Assembly (NCBI GenBank): GCA_003427395.1
Contig: BFEA01000119.1
Coordinates: forward strand, 752,653-779,634
Direction: 5' to 3'
Length of the DNA: 26,982 bases
From: Chara braunii
Lineage: Eukaryota; Streptophyta; Charophyceae; Charales; Characeae
Shown: positions 17,105 through 26,848 of the stretch, piece by piece
How the letters are laid out: each line of letters starts with the position of its first letter
Numbering within the stretch: position 1 is the stretch's first letter
Notes under the pieces: model-generated
Databases searched by the model: none
Told to the model about the DNA's origin: nothing
The model's input: only the letters and a program-made list of their open reading frames with translations
Made by a program: the position numbers and the translations under genes

Positions 17105-17143
17105 GTGCCCAGGCCCAAGCTGCCAGTACAGGCAAGCACTTGT

Positions 17144-17150
17144 CATATAG
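17144..17150 (+). promoter_or_regulatory. CATATAG box, candidate LTR TATA element
   Basis: The same CATATAG occurs on the sense strand of the E1 LTR (1031-1037) and E3 LTR (20013-20019), each followed by a G/A-rich stretch. Distance from LTR start is about 375, 447 and 575 (423 after removing the duplication), consistent with a U3 promoter. Confidence 0.5.
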
Positions 17151-17330
17151 GGAAATGCCCGCTTGCCTTTCATTCGTCTGGGCAGTTGCATCTAGTGTGG
17201 CAGCGCTGCTGGAAGGAGCGCTCGGAGGCCGTGGGTAGGGAGAGCCCGGACACACTCTGGCGTAGGTGGGAAAAAGGGCGCTGCAGGGAGCAGTGCAGAG
17301 CCAAGCCAGCCATAGCCGGGCTTGGGTGCG

Positions 17331-17711
17331 AGGACAGTGTGTGAGGTGAAGATGAGTGTCAGAGAGAGTTCGTGGAGGTCTGCTTGGGGGACATCTGCAC
17401 GTTCTTTGGCTCCTGCTGCTGAAGTCTTCCTGGTGCGATGTCATTAGCGCAGGCTAGTATAGGAGCTGTATGGTCTGCTTGGGGGATATCTGAGGAAGTT
17501 AGCGGGGTACGGCGGTGGTCTTCGGGTTGAGGACAGTGTGTGGTGAAGATGAGGGTGAGCAGAGAGTGTGAGAGAGAGTATGGACCTGGTTTGTCGTGGA
17601 GGGTCTGCTTGGGGAACATCTGCACATATTGAGGTTCCTGCTGCTGAAGTCTTCTTGTTGCGTTGTCATTTGTGCACGCCAATATAGCAGCTGTATGATT
17701 GTGGTGTGGGC
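17331..17711 (+). repeat. Tandem duplication of about 200 bp in LTR R/U5
   Basis: GAGGACAGTGTGTG...GTGAAGATGAG begins both units (about 17331 and 17530). Both contain GGTCTGCTTGGGG.ACATCTG and CTGCTGCTGAAGTCTTC. The units differ by small insertions. Confidence 0.75.
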
Positions 17712-18620
17712 GCCTTGTCAAGTAGGAGAAAATACGTCGGGCGCATTGTTGATGGTGGTGAAACGTTTTTCACCTCTTATGGTGGCAGATGCAGTACCCA
17801 GGGTTCGATCCCTAGACTTCCCCCTTACCCGTGTACAGTACCCGTTGACCCGTGTGTTTGAACCCGCGACCTGTTTCCTGAAAGTCGTATGTTTGTCTGT
17901 TGTATATAGTGCGGTCGCCGGGGTTTGACCCGTAGGTCTGTGTTTTAGGAGTGATAGTAGTATAGGTCGTATCTGCTACAGTTCCAAAAGGTCAAGTCCA
18001 CGACTTTCTAGAAGCTGTAGACTGGCTCTTCGTAGGTCTTAGGAGTCGGTCTGCGTCTGAGTCAGCAAAGGGCAGTCTTAGCACAGTCAGCAAAGGGCAG
18101 TCCTAGCACAGTCAGCAAAAAGGCAGTCCTAGTCCTACCTAGCCCTGTCAGCGGTACCCAGTCCAAGGTGCACTTCGCCTAGTTAGCAAGTACCATGTGG
18201 GACTGCGCACACCCCGCGCCTAGGGTCCAAGGGCAGACCAACGACGATCCGAAGTATAAATAAAGAGGCAGCGTCAAGTCATTCATTCATTCTGCCTGTG
18301 AGCCGTGCGGAAGCGCTGTCGGAGCGTCTTGTCCTACGGAGGTCTGCTGGTGACCGAAGGAGAAGAGGGCTAAGAGGAGGAAGACGCGGTCGTAGCCGCG
18401 GGCTAGTTAGTAGTAGGAGGAGGAAGACAGCCATAGCTGCCTGTAGGTTAGTGGTAGAAAGTGTGTATGTGTGTAGAGTGTGTGTGTGTGCGGGACATCG
18501 AGGGTGATCCGTGTGTGTGCGTGTGTGTGAATAAGTTGCTGGTGGATACAGTTGATCGGGTGGGAATCTTTGTCTCGCGGTCTCCTCCATAGCCATCAAG
18601 ACAAGTTTGAATCTAAGCTG
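17712..18620 (+). other. Extra segment inside the composite LTR, with its own promoter-like features
   Basis: No coding sequence is recognised. It contains GGTTCGATCC (around 17802), a match to the Pol III B box; three copies of a 25-bp repeat GTCAGCAAAGGGCAGTC.TAG (18061-18131); a TATA box TATAAATA at 18255-18262; and a GT-rich run near 18460-18530. From this TATA to the LTR end at 18892 is 637 bases, close to the 547 and 572 found in E1 and E3. So this segment may be the U3 of a second, diverged LTR. Confidence 0.45.
18255..18262 (+). promoter_or_regulatory. TATA box TATAAATA
   Basis: A perfect TATA motif preceded by three 25-bp direct repeats about 125 bp upstream. No gene starts downstream that I can recognise, so it is most likely an LTR promoter. 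Confidence 0.45.
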
Positions 18621-18890
18621 TGTTCCTGGCTACGTTACCTCTGAGCTTTGTGTGGGCGCCATGCGCCAAGTTTGATTGTCATCTGTTTGCATGCATGCTG
18701 AGCGAGTTGAGGACAAGTCTGATTGCAGTGGCGAGACAAGGGCTGAGGTTGTCAATTGAGTTCGTTGTTTTGGTCTCCTTTGGTGCAATATGGGTGCATT
18801 TCTGCTTTCTGGACAGCTCACGACTATCTGGCTTTCAATGTGATTTGGCAATTTGGAATTCTGTCATTTCGCTCTTGCTCATTTCCCTTG

Positions 18891-18950
18891 CAAATGCAAG
18901 AATCAGTGCATGAGTAACTGCAAGAATCAGTGTATGAATCAATACATCAA
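18891..18950. repeat. Short direct repeats flanking the composite LTR
   Basis: TGCAAGAATCAGTG.ATGA occurs twice in tandem (about 18895 and 18919). The exact 15-mer CAAATGCAAGAATCA at 18891-18905 also lies just before the LTR at 16541-16555 and before the unit 1 LTR at 15786-15800. Confidence 0.8.
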
Positions 18951-19083
18951 TTCACATGTATTTTCTACAATTCAGTCCAGATACCTTTCTAATGTTGAGT
19001 AGTGGAGTGAGGCCCAAGAATGGCAGCTTCTGCTCCTTTAGCTGTTGTGCAAAATCAGTCAGAGTCGCACTCTGGTAAACTCA

Positions 19084-19215
19084 GGAACCCTTTTCTTATT
19101 TCCTGTTGTGTTCGTCAGTACATGGGTCATTTTCCTCGAGGGCGCCATTTGGGGTTTGAAGCTGCCGCTTGGTATTGTCATTTTGTTGATGGATTTGCTT
19201 ATTTTCTATTTATAG
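19084..19215 (+). pseudogene. cox3: Cytochrome c oxidase subunit III fragment (cox3), mitochondrial origin
   Basis: The plus frame reads CCVRQYMGHFPRGRHLGFEA followed by AAWYCHFVD, the C-terminal part of COX3, a membrane subunit of respiratory complex IV. Just upstream the similarity (GTLFL) is in another frame, and after HFVD the frame slips again, so at least two small deletions are present. A Trp expected in the WYWHFVD motif is Cys. About 44 of roughly 265 residues are represented. The lesions indicate a nuclear insertion of mitochondrial DNA that is now decayed. Confidence 0.8.
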
Positions 19216-19440
19216 CCGGTCAACGCTAGCCCAAATCCCACATCCCCTGGGGGCACGTGGGTGCTCACACGGTGGGCAGGGATGAGGAAGGGAACAAAAT
19301 AGTATAACCCAAATTGCCAATCCTTGAGGACGTTTGTTGAAATTGGAACGATAGAAAGAGAAAGACTAGCGTGGGCCCTGCATAAGAATCACATGGTTTA
19401 ATCGTGAAATGGTCCGAGTTAAAGGGTCTCTCTTCACTAT
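19216..19440. other. Flank between cox3 fragment and E3
   Basis: About 225 bases with no recognised feature. The five bases next to the LTR are ACTAT and would be one copy of the E3 target duplication; the other copy lies outside the window. Confidence 0.5.
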
Positions 19441-20465
19441 TGCAAGGAACATGAATGTGTCCAGATTACAAAATCACACTGAAGTCCAGGGAGTCAAAGC
19501 AAGAGCAGATAGCACAATGGAACCGAGTAACCATCCATTTGAGAACGATACAGAAGAATCGTGAGTCAATGTCCAAGCCCAATCGGGCAACACCAACAGC
19601 ATAACCCAATGTAGCTCTCTCTTGAATGGCGCCAGGCGCCCTACCTACTCTACAGCCTATCACTACAACTACAGCATGGAAGCAACCAGACAACTTGACG
19701 ACCAACGAGCGATGATGTCAACACCAATGCCGACCTCCTCTCCACCAGGTACGTCCCTCTCTTCACCCTCACTCTCCCTTGTTATCCCACACAGCGCCCT
19801 CCACCTCCGAAGAACCACCTTCGCCCTTCACCTTCTCTGCGCCCACAGGCAGCCCGACTATGGCCACCAGCGCCGTGCGCCCAGGCTGCGCTCTACCGCT
19901 TAGCGTCAGTCTGCCCTCCCTCAGCCTAGCGCAGCGCAGGCACACTCGCAATGCAGCAGCATGCCGGCCTTGCTCGCAATGGCCAAGATCCCTGCCCACT
20001 CGCCCTCTTTGCCTATATGCTAGTGTTGCGTGTGGGCGGCCTCCCTTGAGCCTGCGCCTGGGCTCCAGTACCTGTACCCAGGCCCAATGGGGGTTGGGGC
20101 CCAGGAGATGCAGTTGCGCCTCTTTCATCAAGGCCTGCGGCCAGATTCAGATAGTGGACCGGTTTCCCATTGGCATTTTCGGCCTCTATATCCAGCATGC
20201 ATTGTCGGCCTCACATTTATGTGCCCAGGGCCTAACCAATTCAGGGGCCCTGGGATTTCTGCATTTGGAGAGATCTGATACTCGGTGCACTCCAACCAAC
20301 TGGCGTGCTGCAACTGTATGGACCCCACTTCGTGAAATGTTTTAACAAAGGGCTCTCGTTAATTTGCTGGCCCGCCTTCACTTAGGGCGGGCACGAGGCT
20401 TGATGGGGGCCTTAGCCCATAACATGTACATCACGGCAAGGCCCCTTGAGGGCTCGATCCTCACA
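19441..20465 (-). repeat. E3 3' LTR (1025 bp)
   Basis: Sense strand starts TGTGAGGATC right after the polypurine tract and ends TTCCTTGCA, obeying TG...CA with a short imperfect inverted repeat at the ends. Its 3' end (19441-19565) matches the partial 5' LTR at 26849-26982 closely: GAGTCAAAGCAAGAGCAGAT and AACCATCCATTTGAGAACGA are both present. Candidate TATA element CATATAG at 20013-20019. Confidence 0.9.
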
Positions 20466-20479
20466 TTCCATCCCCCTTA
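20466..20479 (-). other. E3 polypurine tract
   Basis: Minus strand TAAGGGGGATGGAA immediately before the LTR start TGTGAGG. It is the expected plus-strand primer site. Confidence 0.75.
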
Positions 20480-20502
20480 GCTTCGAGAGTCCGCTGAGAT
20501 GC

Positions 20503-21540
20503 TTACTTCGCAGGTGCCTTCCCTTCTAACATCCTCTCATATTCTGCCACCTGAAATGAGGACTGCTGACGATGTTTGTTCTCAGAAGCAATCATTGCTT
20601 GCTGAGATTTCTTGATATGCTCGACAACTTGCTGTAGCAACTTCTCATATTGCACACCGTACACAAGTGTGCCTGGAGTTGGGGAGGATCGGTTTTCAGG
20701 CAGGAGGAAGTTCAGTGTCGATCTAGGCTTCCATCCCAAGTGCAGCTGGTTAGGACCGACGCCGGTACTGCTGTGTACAACATTGTTGTACAGGCGATGA
20801 GAGCAATTTCTCATCCCAATCATCCTGGTTGGGCTTGATGTAATGTCTCCGCAAGTGTTGTACAACTCTGTTCATCTGCTCGGCCTGTCCGTTTGCTTTG
20901 GGATGATTCGCTGAAGTCATCTGAAATTGACTGCCCATCTGTTCAGCAGTCTTCTTCCACAACTCACTTGTGAAACGGACATCTCTGTCACTAACGATTG
21001 ACTTTGGTAATCCAAAATCACGCACCCAGTTGTCCGAAAACAACTTGATGATGTGTTCAGTCGTTGCGGTCTCTGGCATGGCAATTCATCTAGCGTACTT
21101 GGTGAATCAGTCTATAATGACAAAGATGTGCCTCTTGCCATTTCTGCTGGTCACCAGGGTGTCCATGAAATCCATGGAAACACTCTTTCCTGGACCAGCG
21201 GGCATAGGTTAGGGCTTCAGCAACCCAAGCGGTGCTTGAGTTCGCGACTTGTCCTGCTTACAGACCTGACAGGTCTCAACATACTGCTTTGCATCTCTTA
21301 GCATTCCGGGCCACCAAAATCGCTGTACTAGATTGACACTCGTCTTTTTGTAGCCAAAGTGTCCAGTTGCGACATGACATTCTCCTAAGAATAAACTGCG
21401 CAAACGTTCACTAGATGGAACAACTAACCTTTTAAATCCGGCCTTATCAAGAAAGAGAATCCCATCCACCATCACAAACTCATCTTTTGTGGCCTTGTCT
21501 TTTGCCTGAAGTTTGCATATGATGTCCATCGTGACAGGGT
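20503..21540 (-). pseudogene. E3 integrase with chromodomain remnant
   Basis: The zinc-finger region (21209-21529) reads VATGHFGYKKTSVNLVQRFW then VETCQVCKQDKSRTQAPLGL, giving the H2C2 pattern. The core continues through SMDFMDTLVTSRNGKRHIFV, DFGLPKSIVSDRDVRFTSEL and HPKANGQAEQMNRVVQHLRR, so the D, D and E catalytic residues appear present. In-frame stops lie near 21207, 21115 and 21090. A frameshift near 20795 breaks the core end. After HRQQSSFQV the sequence jumps directly to AEYERMLEGKAPAK, the last helix of the chromodomain: about 420 bases present in E1 (GPY/F region and most of the chromodomain) are deleted. Confidence 0.88.
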
Positions 21541-21544
21541 CTTC

Positions 21545-22192
21545 CTAATAGGCTCCCACCAGCGACAAAGTTAGTTCCTCAGATACACCAAACTCAGAAC
21601 CTGGCACCCCTAGGTAGTCTGCTCTACGGGACAACGCATCTGCAACCTTGTTGTACTCTCCCTTCAGATACTCTAGCTTGAAGTCATACTGATCTATGAC
21701 CTCAATCCAGCGCTCGAGTGCATCAGAAAGAGCCGGTTGAGTCTTGATCCATTTGAGGGTCTGATGGTCAGTTCTCAAGTAGAAAAACCGTCCCAACAGG
21801 AAGTGCCTCCAATGTACAAGTGCTTTGTAGAAAGCGTAGAGTTCCCTTTCATAGGTGGACTTTGCCAGTTTCTTTGATGGCATCTTTTTGCTCATATACT
21901 CAATCGGTCTCAACTTTTTCCCATCCTGCTGAGCCAGCACTGCGCCAATGCCGTATTGGCTTGCGCCAGTGGTCACTATGAGTGGCTCATGAGGATCGGG
22001 AACCATGAGAACCTTGTGATTCATGAGTGCATGCTTCAATCGTTTGAAAGCAGCCTCACACTCATCATTCCAGTCCCACGGCGTGTCAAGTCGAGTTAGA
22101 TCAGTCAAAGGAGAGGCGACTGTGGAATAGTTCTTTACGAAGTTTCTATAGTAGCCGCACATTCCTAAGAAAGATCTGACCTCAGTAACAGT
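21545..22192 (-). pseudogene. E3 RNase H and RT connection
   Basis: An open stretch of 205 codons begins at MCGYYRNFVKNYSTVASPLT, continues through the RNase H-like part (VTTGASQYGIGAVLAQQDGK, KSTYERELYAFYKALVHWRH, LRTDHQTLKWI) and ends with GEYNKVADALSRRADYLGVP. RNase H removes element RNA from the RNA-DNA hybrid. In the TTGASQYGIGAVLAQ motif the usual first catalytic Asp position is Gly. In-frame TAG codons close both ends, and the same frame continues beyond each. Confidence 0.88.
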
Positions 22193-22558
22193 CTAAGGTC
22201 GTGTGCAGACCTTGATACTAGCCACCTTCGCATCATTCGGCCTAATACCTTCCGCGAATATTTCGTGACCCAAGTATAAGTTCTTAGTGCGTCCAAACTC
22301 ACATTTCTCTAGGTTGACCTTATACTTGTGCTGTCGCAGGAGTGAAAGTACAGTCTCAACGTGTTGTGAATGCTCCTCGATAGACTTACTAAAGATAAGA
22401 ATGTCGTCAAGGTAGACAACGACAAACTTATCTAAGTGGTCATGGAAGATCCTATTCATGGCATGCTGGAATGTACCCGGCGCATTGCAAAGGCCAAAGG
22501 GCATCACTACAAACTCGTACAAACCATATCTGGTCTGAAAAGAAGTCTTGTGCTGATC
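22193..22558 (-). pseudogene. E3 RT palm and thumb
   Basis: This continues the frame of the upstream protease-RT segment after a TAG at about 22557-22559. It reads [40 protein letters not shown], then motif C VVVYLDDILIFSKS with both catalytic Asp, and YKVNLEKCEFGRTKNLYLGH of the thumb. It ends at a second TAG after CTRP. Except for the two stops the RT is colinear with the family. Confidence 0.9.
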
Positions 22559-23689
22559 CTAAAGTCTTATTGCAATCTGATGGTAGCCGAACTTCAAGTC
22601 TATCTTGCTATAGTACTTGCATCCCTGCACCCTATCCAATAGGTCGTCTATGCGGGGTAGAGGCTTTGCGTTTTTCACTGTGATGGCATTGAGGCCTCTG
22701 TAATCAATGCACGTCCTCAATGTACCCCCCTTCTTCGGTACAAATAGCACTGGAGATCCGAAGGGGGAGGTACTCGGTCGGATCCATTGCTTTTCTGTCA
22801 GCTCTTTCAGTTGTCGCCGAAGTTCATCCAACTCGGCCGGAGCCATCCTACAGATCCTTCCCTTTGGGGTTTTACTCCCTGGAATGCTTTCTATGGCGTG
22901 GACAACCTCCCTATCGACGACTCCTGTGGGCTCTGTGGACAGATCAGGGAACTTAGCAACGACGTGTTCTATCTCTGGGGGTGTTTTAACGGTCGTCCCT
23001 TTCTCAGAGACATAGACTAGGTACATACCCTCCTCTTGGTTCTGTTTATAGTAATAGAATGCTGATGCACATAAGCAGCCATAGGTATCGATTATACTAC
23101 TGGCTTTGAACTTAGTCTGCCTCACTATTCTTCCATTAGGGAACTTATGCCTTAGCACCTTCTTATCCCAGTTAAACTGGGGCTTGGTAACCTCAAGGTA
23201 GTACATTCCTATCAACATGTCAAATGGTAAGTCGTCGCTAACCAGGAACGAAATCTTATGATCAAGTTCCCCCCCTCCATATGAGAAAGTACAAACTACA
23301 TCCTTGACATAGTCTGTGACTACCATGCGCTCCTTATTGGCCAAAGTAGATGCTACAGGTCTACTAAGGTGCTGTACCCGATCCTGTAGGTGCAACCTTT
23401 CCAAGCAGTCGCGACTTATGTAATTCCGTGTGGAGCCGATGTCTATGAAGGCACCACATTTGCGGTCTCCTTCCACAACGAANTGTTCCCCTCTAGGACC
23501 TCTTCTTAGTGCCACCCAAGATTCGTGAGGGTCCTTGCTTGACCACTCACTTTCTAAATCTTTCAAGGCATCAGACACATCCAANGTACAGAGTATAGTT
23601 TGGTCTGGATGAGTCTGCAGGGTGACTAAAGAGTCGTTAGCTATGGCCTGCTCATGAAGTGGGGAGGGTATCTGGCCCCACTTCACCAT
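22559..23689 (-). pseudogene. E3 protease and RT fingers (376 codons open)
   Basis: The longest open segment of any pol gene here. Residues 1-75 are a spacer (DVSDALKDLESEWSSKDPHE). The protease loop [18 protein letters not shown] lies at about residues 78-95. The flap region holds [20 protein letters not shown] and the C-terminal half holds [21 protein letters not shown] linker with [20 protein letters not shown] follows. RT fingers begin near residue 230: [56 protein letters not shown] and motif [16 protein letters not shown]. The active-site triad is DIG, not the usual DTG or DSG. Two N bases lie in the first 75 codons. Confidence 0.9.
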
Positions 23690-23749
23690 GAGTAGAAGCA
23701 GCTAAAACTTGCACCGGCCTCACATGTTTCTCGAGCTAGACGCCTGGGA

Positions 23750-24093
23750 AGAAGGTACCCCTACCTTAGGGGGGTATCTTTTGCGTGACCTTTGCATTCT
23801 TGCACTTGTACTGGGTGTGTCCGTTTTCACCACAGTTGATGCAAGCACCANGCACTCTAATGTCCCGCCACACTTCTTGATCAAGACCTGCCTTGANCCA
23901 ATCGACAACTTTGGTCTGGTTGGAGGCGGCCTCTCGACTCTTTTGATGGCCTTCCCTTAGCCACCTGCCTTATTCTTTACTACTGCGGCGAGGGTGCTAC
24001 CCTCAGCGGTTTCCTCGCCGTTGTACTCTGTGCTGTCCAACAGGTCTGAAAGCTCCTCGATCTCAGTTTGGGTCCCACCAGACTTAACCATCA
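23750..24093 (-). pseudogene. E3 gag C-terminus with CCHC knuckle
   Basis: A minus frame reads an acidic stretch SGGTQTEIEELSDLLDSTEY and then AAVVKNKAGG before a stop. A further segment contains GLDQEVWRDIRV and the intact knuckle CINCGENGHTQYKC at 23802-23843. The knuckle keeps all four zinc ligands, unlike E1. Frame changes join these parts to the capsid and to pol. Confidence 0.75.
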
Positions 24094-24687
24094 TCAATCG
24101 ACTCCCCTTCTTCTGCCACTCCTGTGGACTTCTTCTTCCTCGCGTCTACTGCAGTAGGCTGAGCACTTCCTAGAGTAGCCTCTTAAGGCTTTTCTAGATA
24201 AGGTCTCAAACAAATGATACTCGAGGCGAGCCTCGCTGGCCAGCAAATTTATGAGATTCTCTGGGAGACATGTCACAAACATGGCCAATAAGACTTGGTC
24301 ATCGTAGCGTATGTCGGGAACGACGATGAGGCTTTCTACGGTAGTCGTTAGCTCTCTGACTGACTGGAACTTTTGTTGGTCTAGCNGTAACATCGCATCA
24401 GTGGCAATTTGTGCGTGTTGTGGATTATGCCAGCGAACTTCTACCATGTCTAAGAACTCTTCTAACGTAAGGGTCTCAGCCCAGTCCGCCATGCGTCGTC
24501 CGTACCCGGCCTTCGCTACTAATCCATCCAACCATTTGGCTGCCTTACCCTCTAGGTAAGATGCAACAGTAATCACCTCCTCCTCCTGCATAGTCCTCTT
24601 TGCCCTTACCCACACTGGAACCGTTCTGAACCATTTGTCGAGTTCCTCGTCCTTCTTCTCTTCGGAGAAGGCAAGGGGCGGTTTCAT
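24094..24687 (-). pseudogene. E3 gag capsid core
   Basis: Reads MKPPLAFSEEKKDEELDKWF, TVPVWVRAKRTMQEEEVITV, ASYLEGKAAKWLDGLVAKAG, LTLEEFLDMVEVRWHNPQHA and SLIVVPDIRYDDQVLLAMFV, matching E1 and E2 gag and typical of the retrotransposon gag domain. One extra T near 24688 puts it out of frame with the N-terminal part. One extra A near 24187 shifts the end, after which GSAQPTAVDARKKKSTGVAE is found in another frame. Confidence 0.85.
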
Positions 24688-25546
24688 AGGGTGAGTACCA
24701 TTGACCTTGCTGCTGTCCCTGTTGAGGAACAGGTTGTTGAGGCGATGGTGTAGCTATCACCGCTGACCCAGAAGAAGAAGAAGCAACAGTCTGTGCGGCT
24801 GCTGTAGGCGTATCACTTGGTTGTGTGCCAGCTTGTACCGGAAAGGGGCCTGACATCGTCGTTAACGGCAATGACGACTGTGCTGCTGGCCTAAATCCTG
24901 GCCTTTGCAAAAGGTCCAAGATCTGGTCCAAAGAGTTCTGCATGAAGTCCAGTCNGCTGTCCACATGCGCATGCATCGACAATACACTGTTCTTCAATAC
25001 TTNCATTTGGTCAGACATGGCTGACTCATCCAAACCCTGTAATGCAACTTTGTCTGCCTCTAATGTATCAAGCCTGGGGGTTTTATTTTTGATCTCCTTT
25101 TCTCTGTCGGTAGCTTGCTTCAGTTCCCTCTCTAACCGAGCGCAGATCCTTTCGACTTGCTGGAGCTCTNGNAGCTCCCTACCGCGCGGGGTCGACGGGA
25201 TGAACTGCGAGCCCGCCATTTGACTTGTGGACTGATTAGAACCTATTGATCCGGAAGTACCCGGGGATCCAAGGGGCATCCCCAACTGAGTCCCAGAGGA
25301 GGATGCAGCAGAGGATGCTGCTGCGGAAGCCATTGAGGCTGCTCTGGCTGCTGCTGCAGCCTGTTCCCTAGCTGCGGCGTTTGCCGCCTCCCTGGCTGCT
25401 GCGAGAGCACGGGCTCTGCGTTCGGCACGAAGCCGTCCTTCGTCTCCCAGTTGTAAGGTCTGAAATACGTGCGGGACCCTAAGTGATATCGAACGTGTCA
25501 GTGTCACATCGTCAACTCTACCCTCATCGGTGCCTGACCTGCTCAT
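24688..25546 (-). pseudogene. E3 gag N-terminal region
   Basis: Opens at 25546 (MSRSGTDEGRVDDVTLTRSI). Residues about 36-85 are an Ala/Arg-rich helix (RARALAAAREAANAAAREQA), then a Ser/Gly linker, then a heptad-rich coiled coil at about 127-215 (ELKQATDREKEIKNK, LDFMQNSLDQILDLLQ) that may drive multimerisation. A Pro/Gln/Ser-rich tail (SPQQPVPQQGQQQGQWYSP) leads to the capsid core. The Met is the first in the frame and sits at the end of the leader. Five N bases fall in this segment. E1 has a shorter related coiled coil. Confidence 0.8.
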
Positions 25547-26833
25547 CAGTTAGGCAAATGCTATCTGCACTACAACTCCCAGCTGGAGTCCTACCACAAT
25601 GTATGTCTGACCGACAACTAATTTTCTATAAATAATTGTGTTCGGCAGGTCCCCTACTTGTCCGATTAAGTGGCAGCCTATAGCATTCACAAAAGACTGT
25701 CAACATAATTTAGTATTATCATGATTAGTCCACTTACCGAAGTTTGCATAGAACTGGCTATGGTAGTATACAACAGTCCTAAAGTAAAACTGTCTGTGAG
25801 GTGTTAGCAGTCTGTCAACCAACTAGTCAACAATAAAACTAAACTATGTTGCAGATGTATGAACAGTGGATATAGTTGTGTTTACAGTTAAGTATCAATT
25901 AGAACCTACCCTCTCCTCAATCCAACATACCGAAGAGCATCTTTGAACAGCAGTGTCTTCGTGTGTAATATCGGCCCACCCCTGTGCCCCAAGTCATTGT
26001 CGAACAAGCTAGCCCATCCACTCTTGTTTACCCTCGTACGGAACGAGCCTTACTACCCGGTTTGATCTGGCTGATTAGGAGGGATTTAAGGAGAGCCCCC
26101 ATCTCCTCAGGAATTATTTAACGTCGCAGACAGGACGACAATCACAGCCAGTATCAACACCGAGTCCCCAGCCAGAAATATTTATAGAACGGTCTGGTAA
26201 GCGTCTCTTATGGGCTGGCACCTGCGGCATGACTTCTATAGCGCAGCAAAGTGCCAAAATGGACAAGCAGCCATCGCATGCGTGACCTACTCCCATTGGG
26301 TTGGCATGGTGACCGCGACCCAAGTGCTTCGACCAGGGCCCTTCAGAGGCACCGCCCTTTCTCCTTCCAGATGCTTCCGGGATGATTGTCGTCTCTCAAG
26401 GTAGCGTGCACACGACACCTCACCAAAAGAGAGGACTCTCAAGTCGGACTCACTTCCTCGCGGTAAGAAGAGATTGAGACAGTAGATAAGGTAAGGGAAC
26501 AACGTACCTGGAGATAGCTGCCCCCAACCACAGATTTCTCACCAATTGAGCTGTGTGCATTTGATGACCGGCACCACCCACGTGGTGAGTTGGACCCATG
26601 TACCGCAACGCAATGCAGTGCCACCTCAGCTAAATGCCACATCAGCATGCTCTCAATACATTCCGCTGTAACCACGGCATAACATGCCGTATAGCCTTCC
26701 GGCGCACACCTCTCTACCCAGGTCGTGCGCCTAATGTTGGCTTGACGTCACAAGAACCAGCTGCGAACAAGCATCGTCAACGCACCAAGTCTGTATAATG
26801 CCAGCGCACCAAGGTAAGTGGCAAATCGAACCA
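25547..26833 (-). other. E3 untranslated leader (1.29 kb), no gene recognised
   Basis: DNA between the primer-binding site and gag. Open frames are below 80 codons and lack recognisable domains. I see no array, RNA gene or organellar fragment. It may hold packaging signals or a spliced leader intron, but nothing in the sequence proves this. Confidence 0.6.
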
Positions 26834-26845
26834 GCTCTGATACCA
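26834..26845 (-). other. E3 primer-binding site (initiator tRNA-Met type)
   Basis: The minus strand reads TGGTATCAGAGC, continuing TGGTT. This complements the CCA-bearing 3' end of plant initiator tRNA-Met, the usual primer for minus-strand DNA synthesis in plant LTR elements. It lies three bases (TTT) inside the 5' LTR end, as expected. Confidence 0.9.
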
Positions 26846-26848
26846 AAA

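Larger units (their letters stand above)
16569..18892 (+). repeat. Composite LTR in plus orientation (related to E1/E3 LTRs)
   Basis: The start TGTGCGAGG, followed by CATGCCCGCCCTAGGTCAAG and CGCCAGTTGGTTGAAGGGCC, matches the E3 LTR start. The last 190 bases or so (TTTCTGCTTTCTGGACAG, CTGGCTTTCAATGTGATTTG, GCTCATTTCCCTTGCA) match the E1 LTR end. Total length is 2324, over twice that of E1 (929) or E3 (1025). The excess is a 152-bp duplication before the CATATAG box, a duplication of about 200 bp after it, and roughly 0.9 kb from about 17712 that may be another LTR or an insertion. No primer-binding site or polypurine tract adjoins it, so it is solo or remnant. Confidence 0.65.

Noticed and set aside
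16569-18892. A complete plus-strand retroelement
   Set aside because: No gag or pol similarity on the plus strand, no primer-binding site after the LTR end and no polypurine tract before its start.
20341-25546. Stop codons in E3 as evidence of targeted C-to-T mutation
   Set aside because: By comparison with E1 and E2, at least one stop (22557) is best explained from AAG or GAG, so a uniform C-to-T process is not supported.
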